Assembly (NCBI GenBank): GCA_009741485.1
Contig: CM019236.1
Location: 59,262,373 to 59,326,372, forward strand
DNA from: Malurus cyaneus samueli
Taxonomy: Eukaryota; Chordata; Aves; Passeriformes; Maluridae
DNA: 64,000 nt
Direction: 5' to 3'
In this document: piece after piece, positions 24,134 to 36,744 of the stretch
Layout: each line of letters opens with the position of its first letter
Position numbering within the stretch: position 1 is the stretch's first letter
The notes under the pieces: model-generated
Database searches by the model: none
The model's input: only the letters and a program-made list of their open reading frames with translations
What the model was told of the DNA's origin: nothing
Made by a program: the position numbers and the translations under genes

Positions 24134-26737
24134 AAGACAGTACTTGAAGAGTAATTACACTCTTAGATTTAAAGTGTTTTTGATTAGAGACAAGTCAGAC
24201 TGCTTCAAGAGGAAAATGCTCATTCTGATTTATCTGGAGAAGATCAGACGCAAATCTGGGGGAAAGTCTTAATTTGTGATTAGAACTCAGGAATCTTAGA
24301 TCGGATGTCAAATTAAACAAAATTGGAATTTCAGTAGTAAAAGACAGTACTGATAGAGGAAAATAAAGCTAGCAACAGCACAATTAAAAAAAAAAAAAAA
24401 ACCCAAAACAAACCATGTAATAAGTAAATGAGTAGAAGAAAGAAGAGTAGGAAATAGCGGTGAAAAAAAACAGATGCTATTCTAAATAGGGGATGAGAAG
24501 TTTTTTATTGTAATGATAATAACTGAACCCTTCATATGCTGTTGAACTACTCTCATCTGGATGCTGCTTTGCTGCCTTTGCATTTTATATCCATGTTTCA
24601 TATGCTGTATAATAAAGTTATAAGTGGGCCCACAATTACGACTGCTTTCACCCTTGCTTTACCAATTTGGCCTCACATGTCTCTTGAGAAAACCATCAGA
24701 GCACAAAGGCAAGAGATGGATTTCCTGGTTGTCTCCATGCGTGTAGCAAAGGCCCTTCAGCCACCATTACAAAAGCAAATATTTAAGTAAGACGTGCAGG
24801 CAAAGGACTCATTAGGGGAGGTACTGGTGACCTTCTGGCAGAGATCCAAAGAGCTTGCAAAGGAATGGGGATTAAAATATCCATAAGCTTGCTCAGCCTG
24901 TGTGGTTTGGCTGGCATGAAAGCCAAATAACAAGCTCGTCCCCTAGGAAGAGAGGACAAGACAGCAAGCAAAGCAGCCGAAGGTCATTTGGCATTTCAGA
25001 AAAGGGGATAAAGGCACAGTGTAATGGCCCAGTAAATCTGACTGGAGGCCAGAGCCAGGAATCCTGATAGGTCATTGTAGATCACTCTTGGGTTTACCCT
25101 GTGGCTAGAGGCTGGTGCTTCCACTTTTCTGTCTCTTTGCCTTCATATCATCAAAACATGGAGGATGATACTAAAATCTTTTTCAGGTATTTTCTGATAG
25201 TTGATTTAGTAAAATTTTGAAAAAGGGAGAGGTACTTGGAAATGTTAACCATCCTATTTGTAAGTTAGAAATCCTCATGTGTCATATAATCCTCAACCAT
25301 TACGTTCAGATGGCAAGTTTGCACTGTAATTAATTTCATAAAGCCAGCAGCATGAGCATTTCCAAGCAATACAGAGAACAAAAGCTACACATTCCTTGGA
25401 ACTGGTCCCTGAAGTCCTTTGTGTGGGGATGGATAGACAGACACATATTTGAAGGCACGGGTGAAAGACCCTGATAGAGACTTTTTATTACATAAAATAT
25501 AATCTTGCTCTAGTAATAACAAATGATGCCTCTTAAATTCTCTGATTTGGTTGGTAAACTGGAGAGAAAGGAGGAGGAAAATTACGATTTAATAGAAATC
25601 ATTTTTCTCATAGAATTGCTCATGGTTCTTCAGTGTGCTGACTGGGGGACACTTAGTCAAAGAGGAGTGCACTCCTCCAAATATGTTTGCTCCTTACAAA
25701 TTGTAGAGTGACAAGATATGAGAATGAAGTGGGGGCATGAGGCAATGGGGCAAAGATTGAGATGGAGCATGGTCTATGGCCACTGTTGCTGTCAATTTAC
25801 TTTTTAAATTTATTTTTTCTTCCTCCCTCCCCCTTTGCTTTTACCCTTCTCTGTAAGCCCCTCTTTTTTTCTGTTTTTGCCTGTAGCTCTGTCCAAGCCT
25901 GGTGGAGCTGCAGGAGAGCAGTACTGATGAGAGAGACGCACTGAACTAATTTCACTGGGGAGGGCTGTGCATGTGGATTAGAGATGCTAATGGGGCATTA
26001 CTACCTGAGGGTCATGTCTCATTGCCATGGCAAGCCAGATTTCTTCACCTGAACTGCGTGCGTTTGTATCTAGGAAGAGGCTTTCAGTTTTCATGTACAC
26101 TAAACTTTCTTTCTTTATCACACTGGACTTGGTTGCTCTGAAAGCTGTACCCCAGGCTGCTCTCAATCAACACTATTTACAATTCGTCCAATGCATTAAG
26201 ATGCAAGTTTTTCAGGGTGGTGTTTTCATTACAGATTCTTAACTGTGTCTCATCTCCTGCTGATATTACACAAAACCTGCCAAAAGCTTACTTTTGTAGA
26301 TAGAAATGAATCTTGATTAGTTTCCAAACATTCTGTTAAGAAATTATACACAGCATCTAAGCTCTAAAAAGCAAGGTGATTTTTTTTCCCACAACCATTT
26401 CAGTAAAGGTATTTGTCTACTTTTATCCACTTTTTTTGTTTAAATTTAAAAAATAATCAGATACCTCAAATTCAGTACAGCTGAATGCTTTCTTTTTGGA
26501 TTGCATAGCATGAGGAGTAATCAGAAGAGAAGTAAGCAGGAGTAGCAGTTTTTATATAATTTGCATTTCTTTTTTGTTTTCTGTCTAAATAAAGGTGTTG
26601 ATGTTGTATGGTTCCTATTCAAATCTATATGTTCATGTGCTGTTTAAAATGTTAATGCTAATGTAAGTAGGATAGTATCTCAACTCCTCACTGCTCAGTA
26701 ATCTCCAATATCCAACATCTTCATCTTCTCTCCCCAG

Positions 26738-26881
26738 CACTGCAGTGACAACACCCACCATTGCCAATCAGATATGAATATAGTGGGTGCTTGGAAGAGA
26801 GGTTACACTGGAAAGAATGTTGTGGTCACCATCCTGGATGACGGCATTGAAAGAAACCACCCAGACTTGATGCAGAATTAT
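26738..26881 (+). CDS. PCSK5: PCSK5 exon B (probable exon 4): catalytic Asp
   Basis: This exon of 144 bp encodes 48 residues in phase 0, from HCSDNTHHCQ to HPDLMQNY. It holds the first catalytic residue of the subtilisin triad: VVTILDDGIERNH, with the first Asp of DDG (about residue 34 of the exon) as the nucleophile-assisting Asp (Asp173 in human PC5 numbering as I recall it). The segment GAWKRGYTGKNVVV is the conserved beta-strand leading to the active site. The acceptor is a strong pyrimidine tract ending CTCCCCAG/CAC; the donor is TAT/GTGAGT. Compared with the human sequence I remember, Glu is replaced by Val in MNIVGAW, Pro by His in THHC and Thr by Asn in IERNH. None of these is a catalytic position. 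Confidence 0.97.
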
Positions 26882-29110
26882 GTGAGTGTCCACAAGAGTC
26901 CAAATTTTCTCCTTTGTTATTACTAAAAAAAATTTACTGCTTCTAGAAAGATGAAGAGAGTTGGGAAAGAGGAAGAATTATACAAGTGTATCCTAAATTA
27001 TAACACCAGTAGGAGGAAGTAAGATAGTTTTTGATAATATGTATTGTTTTAGTTAAGACTGTGTTTCATCTGATCATATTTAATAATATCAGGATGCCTC
27101 TTGTCGCTGAGTCCTGAATTTTTGAAGGACTGGAACCAGTTACTGGATATTTTTTGTCTCCTCTGCAATTTTTTTATTTGATATCTTCACACTCTCAGAA
27201 ATGAAATAACATTGTTTTTTAACACATGTGGCTGAATTCCATATTTGGCCTATACGTTTAGTCAGTGACACAGAAGCTTTTCACAAAGACAGTAATCTTT
27301 CCATGCTTTACTTTTTAAAGCTATTTATCTTACTGCTAGAAGCAATATGAAAGAAAAAAGAGATGATTCACTCAGCTAAAACAGGTGTAGTATTTTGTTG
27401 TAAAATATTCTTTCTAGTCAATCTCTTTTGACTCTACTAAGTGCCCTCACAACTTGTATTAGAGCTGTGTGCTTTGTTTCCTATGTCCTTTGTCTCATGT
27501 TGCCTCAGAAGGTTTCTGTTTGCTTGTGGTTCGCCATATTTAGATGACTGGTTTTAGTCTGTCTTGGAGGCTGATAACATACAGGGATGCTTATTCTCCA
27601 GCAGGCTACTTCCTATGTTAGTGTCAGAGTTTGAAGCTGTTCAGAACATCAGGGCCACATTTTGCTTCAGTGATTTGTCCTGTCCTTTGGCAGTAGGTCT
27701 TAGCTGAAGGCCTCATGACTGTGAGGACATTGTGAATGGTCTGAAATAAAGTGTGCGGGATATACTTCTACTCTATTACTTTTATGAGTAATAAAACAAG
27801 CAAATATGTTTGGATTGAGCTGGACTGGTGAAGATGAAGACATGCATGGACCTTCACTCCCATTACAGATGTAGATCTTGTTAAAGACCCATAAGGCTTT
27901 TTTTTGTCATCGAGCTTATCTTCTTCGTAGAGCATTTAGCTCTAAGCATTAGAGCACTAAGGTGACTAAAACATCCTTAAGAAACCATTAAAAACTACAA
28001 TAGTGTCCACAGTTTAAAGCCACTTATTCAAGTTATCCATATTTACATGCATATCCTTTCCTATGCTACACATGGAACGCAGTTGGGAGGGTGTGCAAAT
28101 GTAAGTGGGGGGCAATTGCCCAAATTATCAATGTATGTTTGATCCTAGCACATGACACAGCTTTCATTTTAATATCTTAAATTAGTTAAATAAAGCAGGT
28201 ATTTCCTCCTTTTTGAATGACCCAGATTATATCATGTCTCCTCCAGTAGTGTCCTTCCACTGAATTTAAAGTGACTATTTATTTCCTTCCCAGCTCCTCT
28301 CTCTCTTTCCTCTTGCCAATAAAGAATTGCCCCAAAGCAATATACATTGCTTGTTTGATCACAAATGCCTTCCATATCTCAGATTATAGGAGATGTGAGT
28401 GGAAATAGGAATATTTGAGGTAGATGTGTAACTGGTTTTGAACAAAGAAGAGTTTAAAAATTGTTGCTTGCCGTGTCAATACACCATACACTACTGCATC
28501 CATTAATGAGAGCCATACAAACCAGAAGCTTTTTATTCTATAAACTATTTTCAGCTGTGAGAATCTTGATAAATATGGAACAAAAATATATCTTGCAGGT
28601 ATTTGAAATAGTTATACTCCCAGGAAAACGAGGAAGCCGTTTGTGTTGCTTTCCAAGATGTAATTTTATAAGAATATTTCTATAAGAAAATTACATTTTT
28701 CTTATTTCTTGAAACAATGGCTGAAATTTCAGTTATGGTCGTGCAGATAATTTATTGAATCTTAAAACATATAGCAAAACCACGGGGCAGAGAATGAAAT
28801 CTCTTAACTTCCAAAAATTCTTAGAAGAACAGTAGTCTTCTGATTAAATGAAACGCCATTTTCTATTTCCTCCCTAATGCTGAACCTGCACTTTTTCAGG
28901 GCAATTTTTATTCTTCTCTCTTATCCAAAATTAAAATAAAATATATCATTTCTGTATATAATGCTTTCCTAAAACACAGTCATTATAAAACCATAGGACT
29001 ATTAGCTAGCCTAATTACGTATTTGTATAAACCTGCTAAAGAATGTATAAGCCACATGAGTCGATGGCTAATTAATTAGCAACTGGTTTTCTTTCTTTTG
29101 TTGGATACAG
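26882..29110 (+). other. PCSK5: PCSK5 intron between exons B and C (2.2 kb)
   Basis: A short intron with donor GTGAGT and acceptor TTTCTTTCTTTTGTTGGATACAG. I recognise no transposon, RNA gene or repeat in it. It is plain AT-rich sequence. Confidence 0.85.
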
Positions 29111-29187
29111 GATTCACAGGCCAGTTTTGATGTAAATGGAAATGATTTTGACCCTATGCCTCGATATGATGCCAGCAACGAGAACAA
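29111..29187 (+). CDS. PCSK5: PCSK5 exon C (probable exon 5)
   Basis: This exon of 77 bp begins in phase 0 (GAT TCA CAG) and ends with AA, the first two bases of a Lys codon completed by G in exon D. It encodes DSQASFDVNG then NDFDPMPRYDASNEN. This is the loop between the catalytic Asp and His of furin-type proteases, rich in acidic residues. In the family this region contributes to calcium binding and to the acidic substrate-binding surface; that role is inferred. The acceptor is GGATACAG and the donor is AACAA/GTAAGG. Skipping this exon would shift the frame. Confidence 0.96.
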
Positions 29188-31988
29188 GTAAGGCACTATG
29201 ACACCCTTCACATTTTCAATCCAAGTCATGAGATAGAAAGTACCAATTTATCTATGAAACTCTACAAAACTTGATTCCTCATAAAACAGAATGGTCTGCA
29301 TTAAAATCTTTGTGAAATACATACTTTTGTCTTTTCCATGCATACTGTATGACTCCTTGAAAGCAATTAAAACTGTCTGAAAACAGATGAAAGTTAGTCT
29401 GAGAGTTCTGAGCATGTGGAACGAACCATTTTCAATCCATTTGGGAGGCAGAATATGTGGTATGACTTCCTTTTCTTAGATATCATTTCATTGAATAATT
29501 GAGGGGTTATTAAGTGACTGTCCTAGGCATTATTAAGAAACTGTCCTAGTTTCTGATTCTCTTGAACTTTGTATAATTTTTGTATTGAAGAAACAGGCTA
29601 ATTAATGTAGGTTGTTGCTTTTCTTTTTTCTCTCAATGATGTCTTTTAAAATGGAGATTTTTTTCTATGTGGAGCTTGATAGAAGCCGTATAAACGCAGC
29701 AGTGGGAATTCTGCCAGATTATATCTGTGTCACGTGACTAATTGGATGTGTCTCTGTGAATGACATTATTTCCCCTTCAGAGCTCTGCTTTCTGATATTT
29801 CTCATTTCAACTCTGCTCTTCGGATGTGCTTTGGTTCAGGCTTGGGGAAAATCAGGGAGGACACCTCAGGAAGTCCACCTTTCTCTCCACATGAGTATTT
29901 GAGGGCAGTTAACTGTTGGTAACGTTTTCTTAACTAGGTAACTGGCAGAAAGAAGTACCTTTCTGTGGAATTGCATCATTTGGAGGAAGGAGAATCCTGC
30001 TAGTTGTCAATAGGTTGTCAGTATTTTGACTGTGCATTTTGTTTTCTTGAGGTTTGGATTGGTTTGTGAAAAGAATTTAATACTTTCTGCCTGGAGAAAA
30101 GAAACTGAAAGGGATGAAATCTCATCCTGTACACACCTGAAATGCCTTGGGGGTTGTGTTGTTTCTTTCCTACAAACAAATTTTCTCCAGAAGAATGCAG
30201 CAAGTGCTGCAAGCAGGGAGTCAGCTGCAAAACATGATTTTATTTAACTGCAGGAACCAGCTGGAGCAACCTTGGATCACACTTCGATGGGAGAATACTG
30301 TTCTGGTTAAAACCTTCTTCATAAAGGGAGGGAAGGCTGTTATATGGTAGTAGGACAGGTTGAGGAACAGGGCCTTGCCACTTGTCCTCTGCAAATACTC
30401 TTCAGTTGAGCTGCCAGGCTGCATCACAGCACATCCCTCTCTTCTGTCCAACACACTAATCCGTATTCACACTTCAGGGACACATCCTGGCTAATCTGTG
30501 TGAAGATGTTCCTCTTCTTGGGGCCTGACAAAGAGTACACTTGGAGACTTCCAAATTTCAATGCACTTTCAAGGACTTCTTGGTGAAGCCAGAAGCCGTA
30601 GACCTTTACCTGTGCAGCTGGATCATTTGGCTGAATACTGAAGTCACTTCCTTACAAAGCATGTCCAGAGAAGGGAGTCTGCTCTGTGTTTTATTTGTAA
30701 TTTTCTACAGGATATAAATTTGGACTGCTTTGTTTCATTCCTGGAGCCTGCCTCCCCCTTTAGTACTTTCACTGCCCAGCCCCCAAGGTCATGCAGTGAA
30801 ATTTGGTGGTAGGAAGGAAGAAGCTGTGCTGTACTGGGCTTTGTCAGTGTTATCAGGAGGTACAGTGTCAGTGTGTAGTCAGCTTTTGGACACTGAGGCT
30901 ACATGAGGCATGTTTTCAGTATAAGATTACTTGGCAGCCTCACCTCTGCTTAGAGGCTTAGTATTTACAATTAGCAGAACAACAAGTGGGATTAGCAGCA
31001 GCTAACCACCTTCAATTTTTGCAGCTCCTGCCCTTTTTTCCCATTGTTCATAGTCTCAGCAAGAATTAAACCACTACACAGGTACTGAAAAGCATTAACA
31101 GCCTGTCCATATGTTTTGTGTCTAAAATGTCTTCAGGAATTCAGATTGTCTAGCATACATGGCCATTTGGCACTAGATACTCCAGTTGTGGCTGGAAGGT
31201 GAGCTAAACACAAGGGAATATTCTGAAACCTTGCATTACAAAGACTTCATAATGTGTAGACCACTTTGGTTGAATCCTGCCTCTTGCTGTAGCAACTGGA
31301 CAACATTGCGTAACAGTAATTTGTGTTTTTCAGTGAAAGTGGAGTGTACAAATGCACCGTTGTTTTGCGAGATGATACAGTTTATTCTGCCTCATTTTAT
31401 AATCCAGCCTTAAGGAATGAAATGATAAAGAGCAAAAGGAATTGCTGTAAAAATAAACAGGTGTCTGGGCAGCTTTTCATGCAGCTGAGAAACATCAGGG
31501 TATTGGATCTGTGTGCTAGCTTTTCACTTTTAATTAGAGTGAAGACTTTCTGTTGCTGAGGCTTATTGGTGAGCAAAAAGGAGTGAGAAAAAAATAACTG
31601 TAGATCGCTTTAGTGTGAGCACCAGAGTGGCACTTTCCAAAATTATATTTTGGAAGTTTTATACTAAATCTTCTATAGCTGAGGAGTACAGGAGGCTAGG
31701 AAGAAACATTAGACTAATCTTTCAAGACTTGTAGTCAAAATGGGTGGGATGATAGTTTCTTTAACTACTATGGTATGTAGGCGTACTGCCAGAAGTTTAC
31801 TTTGGTTTCTACAAATTGCCAGCAAATCACAAAGCTTGTAAATGGTACAGGCCTATACTAGAGTTTCCTTTTGCTCAGAGGCAGTCAGCTGTGGATGAAG
31901 TAATTTCTGCTATGCAAAGCATCTTGTTTGGCTTACTGCTTTATACTTTGTCTGTTATTCCATTGCTATTTGTTAACATCAATATTTA

Positions 31989-32013
31989 NNNNNNNNNNNN
32001 NNNNNNNNNNNNN
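31989..32013. other. Assembly gap (25 N)
   Basis: Exactly 25 N interrupt the intron. The true missing length is unknown. The gap touches no exon, so the coding model is not affected. It interrupts a chance ORF, so any translation across it is meaningless. Confidence 0.98.
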
Positions 32014-32939
32014 AAATTTCCAAAATTACTTGAGAGGGTTTGAGTACGTGAATTTGTGTGTGTGTAATCAGGTATCTTAAAGACAGGGGAGAGGTGTCCC
32101 TCCAGAACGCATTTTTTAAAGCACAGATTTCTATGGACTGTTTCAAACTTGGGCTTTAAAAATTCTCGTCGTTCAGAAATTATTGGAAACAGAATCTCTT
32201 ATGTCTAAACTTTTCAATATGGGGACAACTGTACATTTTTTCTCACAAACAAACAGTGAGTTGGTGAGTTTCAATCCTGTTTGATCCAACACACTGGCAT
32301 TATTTTGGCTTGGCATCCATTAAGGTTCATTATTAGTTTCCTTTGCCAGCCATGTTATTGCAGATGCTCAATAAAATGCCAAAGTCTTAATTTTCTTTCC
32401 AGAGTAGCAAACTGCTAGTTTATACTCTCTGCTTATGGTGAAGGCCTATAGTATGTCCAGAATCAGTTAATCATACTGGTTGCAAGATATTTGACAGGCA
32501 CATCCGCTTCTGTTTCCTCCTGGATAGTAGAAAGAAAATTGAAAAGCTTCATTGACTGCTGTGGCACTATTCAGGTCAGATATCTGAAAAGCTGAGCACA
32601 GCTAAGTCAGAGAGCCTAAAATCTCTCATTGGTGGCTTGAAAGTTCATCTCAAAAGGTTCCCACAGCAGCATTGTGATTGAAGGGAGTGCTGACAGCTGG
32701 GGGTGTCTTTCTATGACAGTGTGCTCCAGCTTACAGACTGAGATGCCACTTTTTACAAGGAGCATTGTTAGTGATTTATCAGCTAATCTTCAAGTTAGCT
32801 GCAATCTAGGGACCTGGCATGGTTTAGAAATGGTATTTCCCAATTTGCTGTTCCCACTAAATATTAAAGACCATGTGTTGCTCCTTTCTCTTCTTCCTGC
32901 TCCCTTACAGTGGGTGGGAGAGGCTGGAGAGGAGACTTA

Positions 32940-33275
32940 GAGGTGTAAAAGATGAAGATCATTGATTGAGATAAGAACAATTTACTGGGAACAGCAATGA
33001 AGTAAGAAGACCTACAGTAACAGTACTAACAAGAGAGTGTGCAAGATAGGTAAACAATTCACATGTGATTGCTCATGATTGCTCGCCTTGAAACCCAGAA
33101 TCTGACCTCACATTCCTGCAAACCAGCAATCTGACAAAAAACCCTCTGAACAAAAGCCTTCTCCCCTTCATGCCTCCCGGTGGTAAAAAATAACTCCAGG
33201 GTCCTGGCCCCATCCCTTCTGGCTGCTGCAAAAGTTAACCTTCTCTTGGCCAGAGCTAAGTCATGACCCAACCAA
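32940..33275. mobile_element. Possible ERV LTR remnant
   Basis: The segment 'gagataagaacaatttactg' resembles the 'ggaacaatttaatagggaaa' stretch of the outer LTR at 22.6 kb. The right end, 'gcaaaagttaaccttctctt' followed by 'ggccagagctaag', is reminiscent of avian LTR tails. The block is also richer in G and C than its surroundings. The match is weak and no termini or target duplication were found. Confidence 0.35.
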
Positions 33276-36200
33276 GTCATGATGGAGCATGAAGAATATC
33301 TTACTCCATGAGATACTAGATCTTGCCAATAGCTGTTGATTGCCAGTAATTAAAGGTGCCAGTGAAAAATTGTAAAAAATAAGGGAGATAAACTTTGCAC
33401 TTTGCAGAATTGTGGTATGATAAAGTATAATAATTTTACAGATTCATTTGGAGAAATTTTTTCTTCACTTTCTGTTTTAACTGTTACTTAGAGTCTTTGT
33501 GTGCTGTCATACAACATGCTTGTCCTTCAGGTTGCCATACCTCAAGGACAATCATCATACCTGCTTCATTTCTTCTCTCTCAGGGTAGAACTGAAGGCAT
33601 GTGTAGAGTCTACTAGCAGAAAACTTTATTTTCTTGAAAGGAAAATGCTGTAAAAACATGAAGCATAAATCTTCACTATATAGTGAATTTGATGTTTTTC
33701 TTTTAATGTAAAGCAGGTTTTTACCCTATGGAAATAGATGAGGTATGCATTAAAACAGAACAGAAAACAAACTAAGTGTTGATGTTTTGAAATTCTCATT
33801 TTCCTGTTTCAGAGTAAAATGTCTGTTCATTTGAAGTTTTCTCAAAGTAAGGGGGATCTTTGAATTACTGGAAGCTGAGGACAATTAGCCAGGCTAGAGG
33901 GAGGGGCAGTCTGTGTTAAGTCAGTACACCTACCCATGACAAGTGCCTTCATCACTGGTGTTAGTGATCAGTCCTTGATGGCAGCACTTCATATTGAGAG
34001 ATATTAAGAAATTCATTGGACTACAAGCATTGAGTAAGTAGCCTTTTGATCGATGTTCCAGCTTCAGTAGTGGAAAATCTCATCATGAAAGTTTTGTCAG
34101 ACTGCCAAAAATTGTCTTTTTCTGGAACTCTTCTAATCTGCTTATTATGTTATCACACTGTGTTACATAGTCCTGTCTGAAGACCATATGTAGTATAGTT
34201 TATAATTTTTGAGGGCCATGGGAAAGACAGTTCTTTGAGTAGTCATTGAAAGTGAGAGAATTGAAACGGGAATAACCAAAACCCAAATTCAGCTAGTATT
34301 CCAGTTGAAAGATGAAAAAATTGACTATTTTCTATACCCTGATATCAGTCACTGAGCAGTATTGTTTCCTGCATAACTGATGTTTGAGAAACAGTGCTCT
34401 TCCTTTTTGTGATGTATAGGACTCCCATAGTTTCATAATATTAAACCACAACACTTAAGGAAAGCCTTCTTTCTGTTTCTAATTACTGAAGTACCAGACA
34501 ATGAGCTCACAAATAAAATTAAGTTCTGAAGCATTATGCAACTGCTTTTAGTGCTTTTATGTAAATTACTGATCACAATGATTCAGATGTTCCCTTACAA
34601 TTCAAAGTCAACAATAGGAGGGATACAAACTTTCCTGAATTCTTTTCTATTGAGTTAGAAGTGAAAGGTTTTTTCATATGGTCTTTTCCCCAGAGTAAGT
34701 ATTTTCTCTAAACATATGTCTGTATTTTGAGGTTTTGAACCTAGCAGGGGAGAATTTACAACTACAGTAGTCTAGTTTTGATGTGGTAAAATGGTAGACC
34801 AGTTTCAAGTTGCAAGCATGTATGCATACAGGTTTGCAGCTGAATAGAATTTGAGAGCACAAATACATGTTTTCTGTGCTTTCCCCTTTTCATGTGTTTT
34901 AGGTATTGGAGAAGGTTAAAGAGTGAATCCATGCTGCATATGTGGTAATTGATTTTGCTGGATGGTTTCACAGTTAATCAGCACAGTCACAGGCATTACA
35001 AAATGCAATTCATTCAGACTTTTCAGCCAGGGCAGTTACAACACTGATTACCCCTCTAATGTTTGTGGCATCAAGGCAGACCTCTAATTATAGGTTTGAT
35101 GAAACAGTTGTGAATCCAGTGTCAAAAGCTTTTAAATTGAAGCATTTTTATAAATATCATATTATTAATGGTTGAACTTTGCAAAGTTATTATAGAAATG
35201 AATGTCTTAATGGCATAACTAGGGGGGTTTTATAAGAAATTTTCAGATGTTTCTTTTTTTATGAATGAAAAATATGCATTTGTAAGATTATTGCTGTTGG
35301 CAGGTTTATTTTTATAGCCTTGTTTTACATTTCTATGAGTGTATAATTTTTCTTAAAGATACGGTCAGATTATTATCTTGGTCACTTAAAAAAAGTCAAA
35401 TTTCTCTCTTGAAGCCAAATTATCTTGTTTTTGCTTGAGGGAAAATAATCAAGATAGAGAAATTCAGATGTAGAATTAAAGGAATTGATATCATAGATGT
35501 AGATTGGACTGATGATTGTGTTTAACCTGGTTTAAAAAATTACTTATATTGGTATAGAGACTCGAAACAGTCAAAAAATGTCGGATGTTAGAAAACTGAG
35601 GAAGAGACTATGGCCTTTTTACTTATCCAGAATGTGTGATGGTGAGGCTGTTGGTTTGTCAAGGAGTGGCTAATACAGTGTAATGAGAAGGTATGTGTTA
35701 CTTCTGCTTTCAGCCCAAACTTATGTCCCTGCACTTAAGTCTTCTTAAGACTCCATGAGCATCAGATAAACAGCTGCTAACTTGTTCTGCAGTGTAGTGA
35801 ATGTGTGAGAATTAAACTTCTTATGCTGAAACCCTTTTTCCAATAAAGAAGAAACTTTGGTCCTGCTGAATCAATGACTTTCATTAAAAAGCAGTTATCA
35901 ACACAGATAGGAGTAGGACTTGAACAAACTTCAACCATTTCCTTATTCATCTTTGAAATGCATCTTTAATGAGAAATGGGATGTCTGTTCAGTGCAGAGT
36001 AGCATAAAATTAAATTTTTGGTTAAGCACAGTACATACTTTGCAGTTGAAATTACGCTGAAAATTCAAGATTGGTAAGAAGTGTATCTCTGAGCTGGAAC
36101 ATGGTGCAGATCCAGAGTTACATAATCTTTAAAATGTTGCCTCAGCAGACATCCACTATTAAAAATGGAGTATGTAGAATAGGTGAAGATCCATCCATGA

Positions 36201-36744
36201 CCTCTGTGCACATCACTGTATTGTTGCTCTTTTTTGTGTTATGATTTTAGGATCCTTGTGTCTGTCAGTATCTTCCTTGCATTAAAGAAATTTTTCCCTA
36301 AAAGGATTCCCCCAAACTGTTCTTGGGATCTTCAAAAGCTTCCAGGACTTCTTTTCTTGCTAAGGAGATCTAAGCATGAAACTCCATATTTGCATTCTTT
36401 TATTCACAAAATATTTGTCATTTCTGCTTAGATGTGATTTCAGTAAAACTGATCCAAAATATTTTTGATAAGGTTTTGTTTTCTGTTTCAGTTGTGTTTC
36501 CATTACATAGAAGTGTGGAGATTTTAAGTAAAAGAATGTTGCTCAAGCACTTGAGATCTCTCCAGCTGATACAAACTAGTGTCAGCGTGGATGAAAAACA
36601 TGAATCTGAATATACAATAACTGATAATATACTGTCATACCAGTCTTGTGAAATGAAGATATAGAATGGGAGATAAAATACCTAGGTACAGGATGTATCT
36701 GTACTAGAGGAGGCTCATGGCCATGAATTTAAGGTGATTAGTTC

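Larger units (their letters stand above)
5154..26737 (+). other. PCSK5: PCSK5 intron between exons A and B (21.6 kb)
   Basis: This is the largest intron in the window. It runs from GTAAGTA after exon A to the pyrimidine-rich TCTTCATCTTCTCTCCCCAG before exon B. It contains a T/A inverted run, three CR1 relics, a G-rich tract, a TTA/TTG repeat, a nested ERV LTR pair and a heptamer repeat, each listed separately. The rest is unremarkable AT-rich sequence. ORFs here (such as 97 codons at 13240 and 109 codons antisense at 8635) have no recognisable domain and look like chance. I see no RNA gene. Confidence 0.85.
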
